A stretch of DNA of 41,154 nucleotides from Acidobacteriota bacterium (GTDB lineage: Bacteria; Acidobacteriota; Terriglobia; Terriglobales; Acidobacteriaceae), in contig JAJZDM010000021.1 of NCBI GenBank assembly GCA_021806005.1, positions 1 through 41,154 on the forward strand. The letters are read 5' to 3'. The stretch's first letter is position 1. Each line of letters starts with the position of its first letter. The notes under the pieces are model-generated. The model had not been told where the DNA came from. It was given only the letters and a program-made list of their open reading frames with translations, and ran no database searches. This document shows positions 1 through 8,401 of the stretch, piece after piece. The translations under genes were made by a program, and so were the position numbers.

Positions 1-979
1 GGCGCTGAAAGATCGGTGTGCGCATACCACCCGGCGGCGTCGCCGGGGCGCTGTAGGTCGGGCGTGGGCCGGTCTGCGGCATCACCACGCGCCGCTGTAC
101 CGGCGCGGGAGCCGCTGGCGCTGCGGCCACCGGTGCGGCGGCCGGCTCCACCAGCGGAGTAGCAGCGGAGGCTGCAGGTTCTGCGGCGGCCGAAGTTGCC
201 GCGGGTTCTGCGGTGGCCGAAGTTGCCGCGGTTGCCGCGGGTGCCGGCGCTGGAGTACCTGTCGCGAGGACCGGCGCAGCAGGTTGAGCCGGGGTCGGCT
301 TCACTACCACCGGCTCAGCCGGAGGCACAGACGCCACCGCCGGAGGCGGAGCTCCGGCAGCCGGCGGCCTCGCCACCACCGGCCCGGTGACCGGACGGCT
401 GGCAATCGCGGGCGGTACAACGAAGTTCGGTGTCGCCGGCCGCGGAATGGGAACGATTCGCCGCGGCGCGGGCGCTGCAGGCGCTGCGGCGGCTGCAGAC
501 GGAGGGGGAGCCGAAGGAGCTGGCGCGGCAGGAGTCTGCACGGCGGGAGCGACGGGCTTGGGGCTGGGAACAGCAGGACGGGCAACCACAGGGTTGGCGC
601 CGGTCGCGACGGATGGGGCCGGCCTGACTACCGCAGCAGGACGGCTGACCGGGTTGGCCACGGTGACAGCGGGCCGGGCGGGTGGCGCCATTCTGGCTGC
701 CTGCTCCGCCTGCTTGCGCTCCAGAATCGCCTTGAGCGCGTCTCCCGGCTTGGAGACATGCGACAGATCAAACTTCGGCCGGGCCTCAACCTGCGGCGCA
801 CGCGCAGGGCGCGTTCCACGGCTGCTGAAATAGCCACGCACTTTTTCGGCTTCATCCACTTCGATGGAGCTCGAATGCGTCTTCTTTTCGGTAACGCCGA
901 CCGCGATCAGAGCATCCAGAATGGATCTGCTCTTGACCTCTAACTCACGTGCAAGATCGTTGATGCGAACTTTGCTCAT
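1..979 (-). CDS. infB: Translation initiation factor IF-2, N-terminal part (cut by window edge)
   Basis: IF-2 is the GTPase that brings initiator fMet-tRNA to the 30S subunit and promotes subunit joining. Only the first ~326 residues are in the window; the G domain lies beyond base 1. The start is ATG at 979, preceded by an AAGGGA Shine-Dalgarno sequence 3 nt upstream. Residues 1-55 form the IF2_N domain (MSKVRINDLARELEV, then a short helix ending near RGYFSSRG). After that comes a long Pro/Ala/Val-rich linker, low in complexity and probably disordered, with a 9-residue tandem repeat. It follows nusA after a 190-bp gap, the conserved rimP-nusA-infB order, but the small ylxR/rnpM gene often found between nusA and infB is missing. 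Identification is firm from the N-domain and the context. Confidence 0.95.
   Translation of the reverse strand, partial: MSKVRINDLARELEVKSRSILDALIAVGVTEKKTHSSSIEVDEAEKVRGYFSSRGTRPARAPQVEARPKFDLSHVSKPGDALKAILERKQAEQAARMAPPARPAVTVANPVSRPAAVVRPAPSVATGANPVVARPAVPSPKPVAPAVQTPAAPAPSAPPPSAAAAAPAAPAPRRIVPIPRPATPNFVVPPAIASRPVTGPVVARPPAAGAPPPAVASVPPAEPVVVKPTPAQPAAPVLATGTPAPAPAATAATSATAEPAATSAAAEPAASAATPLVEPAAAPVAAAPAAPAPVQRRVVMPQTGPRPTYSAPATPPGGMRTPIFQR
177..230. repeat. 27-bp tandem duplication inside infB
   Basis: Two adjacent copies of a 27-bp unit start at 177 and 204 and differ at one base (GCGGCGGCC versus GCGGTGGCC). On the coding strand they give two 9-residue units, ATSATAEPA and ATSAAAEPA, in the IF-2 linker. 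A shorter, degenerate piece follows at about 231-240. The unit is a multiple of three, so copy-number change keeps the frame. Confidence 0.85.
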
Positions 980-1169
980 CCGTCCCTTTTCAGTTCCACT
1001 GCGCACTTAGCTGTTCATATCAGCCTCAATCGAAGTAGGAGTTCGTCCAAGGTTATTATCCCTTGAATTGGTTAACTTTTCAGCCATCCGGCTGGTATTT
1101 CCATCTTCTCCTGCATATCCAGCCGTTCGACAGGCGCTCTTCTGCGCTGGCCAAGCCGGCCGCATCTCC

Positions 1170-2813
1170 TCAGTCCCGGGCATGCCCTGCCTCGTCGGGC
1201 CCTTCCTCAGAGACTTCCTGGGCCTGGTCGACGAGCTGGTCCACAGCTTCATTCTCCTGCTCGATGTCCGCTTCGCGAGCGTCGCTGGCATCGTTGGCGT
1301 CCACCTCGGACATCCGATCTTCGGCATCCGCAAGATCCTCAGTTGAAAGATCACCAACCTCCCGGATTGAACCTGCATCCGCCGCCTGCCGGGCAAGAAT
1401 CTGCTCTGGCGTACTGGTCGCAAACTGCATGGGATCCGCCAACGGGTCGGATTGCGAGGCGACAATGGCTTCTTCACCAGAGGCGAGAGCCGGATCCGTA
1501 CCGGATGGAACCGCGGTCGCTGGCCGCTCCTCGCCCTCCTCGTACTGTCCAAAGTAGTGCCGGACGGCGACGGCGATCTTTTCCACCGTCTTATCTCCAA
1601 TACCCGGGATCTCACCGAGTTCCTCCGCCGTCATATCCGCCAGCGACTCAACGGTGGTGATGCCGGCGGCGATCAGCTTCTCCATCACCGCTTCGCCCAG
1701 CTCCGTAATCTGCTCGATCGGTGTGGCAGGGCCACCGCCCATCGCCTGCATCTGCTGCTCGACCTCCTGGCGCTTCTCCTCTTCGCTCTTGATGTCGATC
1801 TTCCACCCCAGCAGCTTCGCAGCCAGACGGACGTTCTGGCCTTTCTTGCCGATGGCCAGGGAAAGCTGGGTGTCATCCACGATGACCTCAAGCTGCTTCT
1901 CCGCCACATCCGTAATGGAGACGCGCGAAACCTTGGCCGGCTGCAGCGCCTTCTCCGCAAAGGTGGTGATCTCCTCGGAGAACTCGATGATGTCGATCTT
2001 TTCGCCGCGCAGTTCGCGGATGATCGACTGCACCCGCATGCCCTTCATGCCCACGCAGGCGCCCACCGGATCGACGTCCTTGTCACGGCTCATCACGGCG
2101 ATCTTGGTCCGCTCGCCGGCCTCGCGGGCGATGGCGCGGATGGTCACCGTTCCGTCGTAGATCTCCGGCACCTCTGACTGAAAGAGTGACTGCACCAGCG
2201 CCGGGGCCGCGCGCGAGACGATCACCTGCGGTCCCTTCGCCGCACGATCCACGCGCAGCAGCACCACCCGCACCCTCTCTCCCACAGAAAACTGCTCCAG
2301 CCGCGACTGCTCGCGCTTGGGCATCCGCGCCTCGGCCTTGCCCAGATCGAAGATCACATCCATCGGCTCCAGCCGCTTGACCGTGGCCGTAACAATCTCC
2401 CCGGCGCGGTGCGCATACTCATTGAATACGGTGTCCCGCTCGGCCTCGCGAACCTTCTGGAAGATCACCTGCTTGGCCATCTGCGCGGCAATTCGTCCCA
2501 GCGGCGTAGTGTCCTTGTAAAAGCGCAACTCGCCGCCCACCTCCACCTCGGGCGCCAGCTCGCGGGCCTCTGCCAGGGTAAGCTGGTTATCCGAATCTTC
2601 GATCTGCTCCGGCGTCTCCACCACAGTCTTGAAGACGTAGGCACGAATCTCGCCCGATTCGCGATCCAATTCGCCCCGCATGTTCTCCACCGTCTTGTAG
2701 TACTTGCGAGTTGCCAGCGCGATCGCATCTTCCACGGCGCCTACGACGATCTCCGGGTCAATGCCCTTCTCCCGGCTCAAAATCTCAATTGACTGATACA
2801 GAGCGCTTGCCAT
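1170..2813 (-). CDS. nusA: Transcription termination/antitermination factor NusA
   Basis: NusA binds RNA polymerase and modulates pausing, termination and antitermination. The protein is 547 aa from ATG 2813, chosen because the family begins at MASALYQSIEIL and a purine-rich GAGAGAAGAGAC precedes it; an upstream in-frame ATG at 2858 would add 15 unlikely residues. In order: NusA N-domain (1-~130); S1 domain (~140-205, from EIVTATVKRLEP); two KH domains (~210-345, with VGMKGMRVQ and the second KH loop IGKKGQNVRLAA); one helix-hairpin-helix region (~370-425, EIPGIGDKTVEKI); and a ~120-residue Asp/Glu-rich tail with no obvious fold. It sits between rimP (158 bp upstream) and infB (190 bp downstream) and is probably co-transcribed with both. 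The acidic tail is the one unusual feature. Confidence 0.97.
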   Translation of the reverse strand: MASALYQSIEILSREKGIDPEIVVGAVEDAIALATRKYYKTVENMRGELDRESGEIRAYVFKTVVETPEQIEDSDNQLTLAEARELAPEVEVGGELRFYKDTTPLGRIAAQMAKQVIFQKVREAERDTVFNEYAHRAGEIVTATVKRLEPMDVIFDLGKAEARMPKREQSRLEQFSVGERVRVVLLRVDRAAKGPQVIVSRAAPALVQSLFQSEVPEIYDGTVTIRAIAREAGERTKIAVMSRDKDVDPVGACVGMKGMRVQSIIRELRGEKIDIIEFSEEITTFAEKALQPAKVSRVSITDVAEKQLEVIVDDTQLSLAIGKKGQNVRLAAKLLGWKIDIKSEEEKRQEVEQQMQAMGGGPATPIEQITELGEAVMEKLIAAGITTVESLADMTAEELGEIPGIGDKTVEKIAVAVRHYFGQYEEGEERPATAVPSGTDPALASGEEAIVASQSDPLADPMQFATSTPEQILARQAADAGSIREVGDLSTEDLADAEDRMSEVDANDASDAREADIEQENEAVDQLVDQAQEVSEEGPDEAGHARD

Positions 2814-2971
2814 GTCTCTTCTCTCTCTTTCGGCGATCCTGATCGCCGGGCGGTTCAATTTGTTCTGCCTGCGCCAAATCCCTGAAGAAGCCGGTCCCGA
2901 CTCCTCAATCTCCTCAGGCGAGCCTCGAAGCTCTCTGTCTCCGAGTTCCCGCCTGCCATCTCTTTGAGCTT

Positions 2972-3604
2972 CTATATCTCAGCAACCAGATGCGCCTTCT
3001 CCACATTGGTCAGTGGAATTTCGACCGTCTGGGCGGCCAGGGCCCTGCCTGCCTTGCCTCTTTGCTTGACAGCAGAGAGGTCAAGGGTAATGCCGGTTCC
3101 ATCAAAGGAGATCAGCCGGCCAGTAAAGTGGCGATTATTCGCCACCGGAGTAAAGGTCTGCACCTTCGCCAGACTGCCTTGAAAGCGCTCATAATCGGCT
3201 GGTTTCAGCAACTTGCGCTCCAGCCCCGGCGAACTGACCTCCAGCGTGTACTCTGTCCCCGGAATCAGATCCTCTACATCCAGCACCGCTCCAAAGTCGC
3301 GGGCAAAGCTGGCGCAGTCCTCATGGGATACGCCGGAGAGCGTCTCGACCGGAACCCGCGGCGACAACCGGGCTGCTGAGTTGGATGCGCCTGGACGGCG
3401 TGCCGCCTGTTCCGCTGTCTCTGCCGCCGCCTGTTCCGCCAACTCCACCGCCATGCGGGCGCGCACCTCGGAGTTCTTCTCCACAAACACCCGCAGACAC
3501 CGGTGTTTGGCCCCTCCGGTGAACTCAAGATCCACGATCTCGAGCTGCAGCGAAGCCGCAATGCGATCAGCGGTGGCACGAATTGTCTCCATCTGCAGGG
3601 CCAT
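2972..3604 (-). CDS. rimP: Ribosome maturation factor RimP with an internal insertion
   Basis: RimP assists late maturation of the 30S subunit. The protein is 210 aa from ATG 3604, supported by a GGAG 5 nt upstream; a GTG at 3625 in the same frame has no ribosome-binding site. The N-domain has the family pattern LEIVDLEFTGGAKHRCLRVF and the signature VEDLIPGTEYTLEVSSPGLER is intact, followed by the C-terminal SH3-like domain. Most RimP proteins are 150-180 aa. The excess here is residues ~45-90, an Ala/Glu/Arg-rich stretch (VELAEQAAAETAEQAARR) inserted between VFVEKN and GVSHEDC, the point where other RimPs go directly on to their 'GVTxDDC' segment. It is the first gene of the rimP-nusA-infB operon and has a ~200-nt leader. 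Confidence 0.95.
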   Translation of the reverse strand: MALQMETIRATADRIAASLQLEIVDLEFTGGAKHRCLRVFVEKNSEVRARMAVELAEQAAAETAEQAARRPGASNSAARLSPRVPVETLSGVSHEDCASFARDFGAVLDVEDLIPGTEYTLEVSSPGLERKLLKPADYERFQGSLAKVQTFTPVANNRHFTGRLISFDGTGITLDLSAVKQRGKAGRALAAQTVEIPLTNVEKAHLVAEI

Positions 3605-3689
3605 AGCGTCTCCGGCAACGCTCACTCTGCCGACCGGGCCGCGCTACCGCCACCCTCCGCCAAAGCAAGTCTTCCGACCAGAATTTGAA

Positions 3690-3717
3690 GCAAACAAAAA
3701 GTGGGCTCTCGCCCACT
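3690..3717 (-). terminator. Intrinsic terminator in the leader of rimP (attenuator candidate)
   Basis: On the minus strand a perfect 7-bp stem AGTGGGC/GCCCACT with a GAGA tetraloop is followed directly by TTTTGTTTG. It lies about 86 nt upstream of the rimP start and about 90 nt downstream of the predicted rimP promoter. No minus-strand gene lies between it and the promoter, so it would terminate only the rimP leader transcript. The plus strand has no comparable T run after the stem. Confidence 0.75.
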
Positions 3718-3812
3718 CCTTTCCTCCGCCACTCCTCCGGTGCGCTCACGGAGACCGGCCGTTTGCCGGACGGCAGCTTTCAGCGGCAGAACAAATTCGT
3801 CTGCTGGGGTCA

Positions 3813-3842
3813 ATTCTAGGCCAACCGGTACCAAAAGTTCAA
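3813..3842 (-). promoter_or_regulatory. Predicted promoter of rimP-nusA-infB
   Basis: Minus strand: TTGAAC (3842-3837), an 18-bp spacer, then TAGAAT (3818-3813, 5 of 6 to the sigma-70 consensus). The expected start is near 3806, which gives a leader of about 200 nt containing the terminator at 3690-3717 and, before it, short potential hairpins (for example GCCGT/ACGGC and CCGGT/ACCGG). Confidence 0.55.
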
Positions 3843-3930
3843 CTACCCCGCCGGGCCCCACCTCGCTCCTCCCGCACCCTCTCCGCGGAACTCCCGGTGC
3901 GCTACACTAAATCAGTTTTTCCGTGGTGGA

Positions 3931-5760
3931 GTGTCTCGTGGTAGACGCGCAGCCGCGTCCGCCAGGGGATTAGCCCATCTCTTTCGAGACGCCGCGGGCA
4001 GGAGAGCCACCATCGCCTCTTACACCGCAAGTCAGGGCTCGGGCGGGGCAGGACGAAGAAACTTGTTCGAGAGTCTGCGGCCATTTCGCTGGAAGGACAC
4101 ACTGCGCGACGCGCGCGCCGGCCTGGCCCTGGCCGCCATGAACATCCCCCAGGTGCTGGGTTACACGCGGATAGCCGGCATGCCCGTGGTCACCGGCCTC
4201 TACACGCTGCTGGCGCCCCTGGCGGCCTTCGCCGTCCTTGGATCCTCGCGTTACCTGGTGGTGTCCGCGGACTCGGCGACAGCCGCCATCCTCTCCGGAG
4301 GACTCGCAGGCATGGCTCCCATGGCCAGCCCGCAGTGGGTCACCCTGGCTGGCTACGTCGCCCTGCTCACCGGAGCCTTCCTTCTGCTGGGACGCCTGCT
4401 GCGCATGGGCTTCATCGCCGACTTTCTCTCCCAGACAGTACTGATCGGCTTCCTTACCGGGGTTGGCTTCCAGGTCGGCATCGCGGTGATGGGTGAGACG
4501 CTGGGCCTGCCCGTCCACTCCCACAGCACCCTGGGACAGTTGCTCGAGGTCCTGCATCAACTGCACAATCTCCATCTCCCGGTGCTGCTGGTCTCCGCCG
4601 CCGTCATGGGCCTGGTCGTGACCTTCAAGGCTCTCTGGCCCCGGTTGCCCGGAGCCCTGATCGCCGTGGCCGGCACAACCGCCGCCAGTGCGGCGTGGAA
4701 CCTCTCCGCCCATGGAGTGCCCACCATCGGCGCGGTCGCCGGCGGCCTGCCGCACGCCCACCTGCGGTTGCTTCCATGGTCGCAGATCGCCCAGCTGCTT
4801 CCCATCGCAGGCTCCTGCGCCATCATGGTTGTCACCCAGAGCGCAGCCACCGCACGTGCCTACGCTCTGCGCCATGAACAGCGGCTGGACGAAAACCGTG
4901 ATCTGATCGGGCTCTCGGTAGCCAACCTGGCCTCCGCACTCAGCGGCAGCTTTGTGGTCAACGGCAGCCCTACCCAGACCGCAATGGTGGAGACCGCGGG
5001 CGGCACGAGCCAGAAGTCCCAGCTTGTCACGGCGCTGCTGGTAGCCGGCGTCCTTCTGTTCCTCACCCCGACCCTCCGCTACCTTCCGCAGAATGTACTC
5101 GGCGTGCTGGTGCTGCTGGTGGCCATTCATCTGGTCGACGTGCGGGGACTGCGGGCGTTGCACCGGGAGAGCCCGGCAGAGTGCGCCGTAGCCCTCATCA
5201 CCGCCGCCGCCGTGGTCGGCATCGGCGTGGAGGCCGGCATCCTGCTCGCGATGGCGCTCTCGCTCCTGCGCATCGTGCGCCACAGCTACCGGCCGCATAC
5301 CGGGGTCATCCATCTGGAGAACGGCAACGCCTGGAGAGCCGCCCCCGTCTCCGCCGGCGAGGTTACCGAGCCGGGACTGGTGCTCTACCGCTTTGGCTCT
5401 GCGCTCTTTTACGCCAACGCCAACCGCTTTGCCGAAGAGTTGCTCCTGCTCTCCGGCACCCAACACGCCGAAACCCAGCTCCACAACACCCCGGGCCGGC
5501 AACCGCCCCGGGTTCTCTGGCTCATCGTGGACGCCGAGGCGATCACTCAGATCGACTACTCGGCCGCGCGCGTGATCGCGCAGCTCAACCTGCAGTTGAG
5601 CAAGAACGGGATGGTGCTTGGTTTCGCCCGGATGTCACCCGATGCCCTGTCCGACTTTCAGCGCCACCACCTGGCCGAGTGCACCCCCGCCCTGCGCCTC
5701 TTTGACCGCCTGCACGATGTGGTCAGCGAGTTTCGCGCCTGCCAGCCACCACCCGCGTAG
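3931..5760 (+). CDS. SulP-family anion permease with C-terminal STAS domain
   Basis: SulP (SLC26-like) proteins move sulfate, bicarbonate or other anions across the inner membrane. The protein is 609 aa. A polar N-terminus (1-~55) leads to FRWKDTLRDARAGLALAAMNIPQVLGYTRIAG, the usual entry to the first transmembrane helix. About 10-12 hydrophobic segments follow to ~residue 450, including the conserved NLASALSGSFVVNGSPTQTA block. The last ~140 residues are a STAS domain (LVLYRFGSALFYANANRFAEE ... IDYSAARVIAQL). The GTG start at 3931 is uncertain: a TACACT (-10-like) hexamer at 3903 fits it, but a TTG near 4063 with a purine-rich stretch before it would also produce a normal SulP. Substrate cannot be read from sequence. 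It is the only gene of its transcription unit and converges on the GH127 gene. Confidence 0.9.
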   Translation: MSRGRRAAASARGLAHLFRDAAGRRATIASYTASQGSGGAGRRNLFESLRPFRWKDTLRDARAGLALAAMNIPQVLGYTRIAGMPVVTGLYTLLAPLAAFAVLGSSRYLVVSADSATAAILSGGLAGMAPMASPQWVTLAGYVALLTGAFLLLGRLLRMGFIADFLSQTVLIGFLTGVGFQVGIAVMGETLGLPVHSHSTLGQLLEVLHQLHNLHLPVLLVSAAVMGLVVTFKALWPRLPGALIAVAGTTAASAAWNLSAHGVPTIGAVAGGLPHAHLRLLPWSQIAQLLPIAGSCAIMVVTQSAATARAYALRHEQRLDENRDLIGLSVANLASALSGSFVVNGSPTQTAMVETAGGTSQKSQLVTALLVAGVLLFLTPTLRYLPQNVLGVLVLLVAIHLVDVRGLRALHRESPAECAVALITAAAVVGIGVEAGILLAMALSLLRIVRHSYRPHTGVIHLENGNAWRAAPVSAGEVTEPGLVLYRFGSALFYANANRFAEELLLLSGTQHAETQLHNTPGRQPPRVLWLIVDAEAITQIDYSAARVIAQLNLQLSKNGMVLGFARMSPDALSDFQRHHLAECTPALRLFDRLHDVVSEFRACQPPPA

Positions 5761-5847
5761 CATCTCAATCCCCTGCGCGCCAGGCACGGGAACTCCGGTT
5801 CCAAGATCCTGGGCCGAGGCGCGGCGGGGCACCGGCTGGGGATGGCT

Positions 5848-8004
5848 CTACGCCTTGTCCGCCTTCGGGACCTTGTCCACCCTCGGGGCTCTCTCCGCCC
5901 TCGGGAAGATGGTCACACGCAGATGCGTGGAACCGTAGGGCGCCAGCGTCAGCTCCTCCAGATCCCCGAACTGCAGTTTGCCCTCCCCGCCCAGCGTCTC
6001 TGCGGAGCTCTCCGGCAGCGGCGGCGTAAAGAGCTGTTCCGGATTGTCCGGATTGGCCTGCAACTGCCAGCTCGCAAGGCTCTTCGCCGGCACCCGCAGC
6101 GTCACCGGAGGATCCACCCAGGGATCCTTCGTCATCGGTTTGCGTTGCAGCTTCACCTCTTCGTGCAGCCGCGCCTCATCGATCTCCAGCCCATAGTTCC
6201 AGGCGCTCGCAGGAAGCGCATTCCAGCCCGGAAACTCCGCCGTGGTGTACCGCTCCACCGCCACCGGCGTCCAACTCTCCTTGATCGGCAGGGAGTACAC
6301 CAGCGGTCCATGCTCCAGGCCAACGCCGTTCTGCGGCCAGTGCGAGAGGGCCGTCTTCATCGGCAGCGTCAGCGTCACCGTGTCCCCCGCGGAGAATCGC
6401 CGTCGCAGCGTCGCAAAGCCGTTCTTGATCTGCGGCAGGCTCACCGGCTTGCCGTTCACCGCCAGGCGCGCGGCAGAACACCATCCCGGAATACGCAGCG
6501 AGAGCGGGAAGACCACCGGAGCCGTCGGATTCAGGGTGAGATGAATCTCTTCCCCAAACGGATAATCGGTCCGCTGCACGATCTCGATCTCCCGCGCCTC
6601 AGCGCCCACCGTCGTCTTCACCCGCGAGGGACCGTACAGAACGGCCGCCAGCCCGCCCGCCCCGTCCCGCATCCACATGCGGATCACAAAGTTCGGCAGC
6701 ATCCGGTGAACGTTGCCGCCGCAGCAGGCGGTGTGTCTCCCCGGATTGGGTTGATAGGCCATCATGAACCCGCCGTGCTCCATCACGTTGTGGTCAGAGT
6801 CGATGGTAGCCAGAAACTGGTTCGGGCAGGAGAAGTACTGCAGCGCCTTCCAGTCCTTCTTGATGGCACCAAAGCCTGCGTTCAGACAGCCGCGCTCCAC
6901 CGCATCGGCCCAGCGCGCGTCTCCGGTCGCCATCAGCATGTAACCCCACGACCAGGTATGGTCTGCAATATCGCAGGTCTCGTGCGAGTCCAGCGAGGTG
7001 CGCGTACGGAACCACTCGGTGGTAGATGGAATCCCATCGATGAGCATGTGATGGTCAAAGATCCGCCGCTGCGCAGCCAGGGCGAGGCGCAGATACTCCT
7101 CCTTGCCCGTGTAAAGATAGAGAATCGCAGGCTGCTTGACGATCTCGGCGTAGGTCACGCCATGCGCGTTGATCGGCGTGGCGGCGTACACCCGCATCTG
7201 CGAGAGGTCACCCAGGTCGGCCGGCCCCGGACCCGTTACGGTCATGTACTCGTTCCAGGCTCTCTCGGCCATCTCCAGCAACTGGTCGTCGCCGGTATGT
7301 TGATAGCACCAGAGAATATCCTCCACATTGGTTATATTGCGTATCGGCTTGCCGTAGTCCGCCTTGTCATTCAGATAGTGCTTGTGCAGCGCCCGAATCG
7401 CCTCATGACCTGAGCCCGCATCGCGTTTCAGATCCGCAGCCTGGCCGGAGCCGGCGGAATCACTCAATTCCGCGTCGCTGTTGGCCGCCAGCCCCCGGAA
7501 GAAAACGTTCTGCGGCCAGCGGTGGTAGTCGCCCACAGGATCTTCGAAGAACTTCGGCCCCAGGTAGCCATTCGAACCGGGATGGTCCAGCGTGTAACGC
7601 AGATAGGACCGGGTCTTGTCCAGCAACTTCTGGTCGCCCAGCACCAGCGCCAGTCGCGTCGCGCCGTCCAGCCAGTAGGCCTTTTGCTCCCAGGGCCACC
7701 AGGACTCTGCTTGTTCCTCGCCCGCCCAATAGGGCTCGGTAAATGGCCAGGACACCTCCGGAAGCTGTGAGCCCAACTGCGCGGCCTGCCGCTCCAGATA
7801 GAGGCGCAACCATCCCTCCGGCCGGATCGCACCCGGAGCCAGGGGCGTCAGCACGGCGTAGGGAGCTCCATCCAGAGCCGCGCTGGTCTCTGCCACCGCG
7901 CCTCGGTTCAGGTCTGCAACCGCTATCATCGCCGAACTCATCAGCGTCAGCCGCACAAACTCTCTGCGATTCATCTCCAGGATTGAGTCCCCGCCATCCG
8001 CCAT
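5848..8004 (-). CDS. Tat-exported GH127-like (DUF1680) glycoside hydrolase, putative beta-L-arabinofuranosidase
   Basis: The family removes L-arabinofuranosyl groups from plant glycans using a zinc-bound cysteine nucleophile. The protein is 718 aa from ATG 8004, placed 6 nt after an AGGAG; an ATG at 8010 is too close to that site. A twin-arginine signal is visible (NRREFVRL, Arg13-Arg14, then a hydrophobic stretch ending AVA). Both metal/catalytic motifs of the family are present: HETCDIAD (Glu342, Cys344) and TACCGGN (Cys427, Cys428). Their spacing is close to that of characterised beta-L-arabinofuranosidases, so the site looks intact. A C-terminal beta-sandwich region follows. It is divergent from a GntR regulator and convergent with SulP. 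GH146 and other DUF1680 families share these motifs, so the exact substrate is inferred. Confidence 0.88.
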   Translation of the reverse strand: MADGGDSILEMNRREFVRLTLMSSAMIAVADLNRGAVAETSAALDGAPYAVLTPLAPGAIRPEGWLRLYLERQAAQLGSQLPEVSWPFTEPYWAGEEQAESWWPWEQKAYWLDGATRLALVLGDQKLLDKTRSYLRYTLDHPGSNGYLGPKFFEDPVGDYHRWPQNVFFRGLAANSDAELSDSAGSGQAADLKRDAGSGHEAIRALHKHYLNDKADYGKPIRNITNVEDILWCYQHTGDDQLLEMAERAWNEYMTVTGPGPADLGDLSQMRVYAATPINAHGVTYAEIVKQPAILYLYTGKEEYLRLALAAQRRIFDHHMLIDGIPSTTEWFRTRTSLDSHETCDIADHTWSWGYMLMATGDARWADAVERGCLNAGFGAIKKDWKALQYFSCPNQFLATIDSDHNVMEHGGFMMAYQPNPGRHTACCGGNVHRMLPNFVIRMWMRDGAGGLAAVLYGPSRVKTTVGAEAREIEIVQRTDYPFGEEIHLTLNPTAPVVFPLSLRIPGWCSAARLAVNGKPVSLPQIKNGFATLRRRFSAGDTVTLTLPMKTALSHWPQNGVGLEHGPLVYSLPIKESWTPVAVERYTTAEFPGWNALPASAWNYGLEIDEARLHEEVKLQRKPMTKDPWVDPPVTLRVPAKSLASWQLQANPDNPEQLFTPPLPESSAETLGGEGKLQFGDLEELTLAPYGSTHLRVTIFPRAERAPRVDKVPKADKA

Positions 8005-8280
8005 CGCCATCTCCTCCGTTCTGTTCTCTCCAACCCCGACTGCCGGCGATCTCCATCGGTTCCACCGACCAGCATCCTCCGGCAGCCGAAGTCTTCCTCC
8101 ACAGCACTCACCGGACGCCGCACGACCTGCAGCGTCCCTTGCGCCCAACGCATAGCCAGCGAGAGCAGAGCCGGAACCGCTCGACCCGACGGCACACCTT
8201 GCTGAGCAGCCTCTGGCTGTGGATCGAGCAGGCATCCTGACCCTTGGCTGGGGCTTACCCTGTCTGGGGCTTGGGGGCAG

Positions 8281-8308
8281 ATTAGCTTTGCCCTTTTCCT
8301 TGTGTCAA
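8281..8308 (-). promoter_or_regulatory. Predicted promoter of the GH127 gene
   Basis: Minus strand: TTGACA (8308-8303, perfect), a 16-bp spacer, then GCTAAT (8286-8281, 4 of 6). The start would be near 8274, leaving a leader of about 270 nt before the ATG at 8004. The palindrome at 8402-8420 is about 95 bp upstream of the -35 box, so the same regulator could act on both genes only at a distance. Confidence 0.5.
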
Positions 8309-8401
8309 TCTTTGCCCGGCCGCTCATCCCGCCCTCAGCCATCCCACCCCGCCCTGGCAGCTCACGCCGGAGGCCTGCAGTAGCGAACGATCATCGCCAA
8401 A

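Noticed and set aside
196-943. Several Arg/Pro/Gly-rich plus-strand frames opposite infB
   Set aside because: Artefacts of the low-complexity IF-2 linker read backwards.
3903-3908. TACACT as a promoter for the SulP gene
   Set aside because: It may be a -10 box, but no -35 is visible and the start codon itself is uncertain, so it is mentioned only under the gene.
3970-5502. 510-codon open frame opposite the SulP gene
   Set aside because: Shadow of SulP; Gly/Gln/His-rich with no motif or start signal.
5761-5847. Hairpins (GGAAC/GTTCC and CGCGCC/GGCGCG) between SulP and GH127 genes as a terminator
   Set aside because: Short or widely separated arms and no T tract on either strand.
5842-7413. 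523-codon open frame opposite the GH127 gene
   Set aside because: Shadow frame with Arg/His/Leu-rich composition and no family features, while the minus-strand protein has catalytic motifs.
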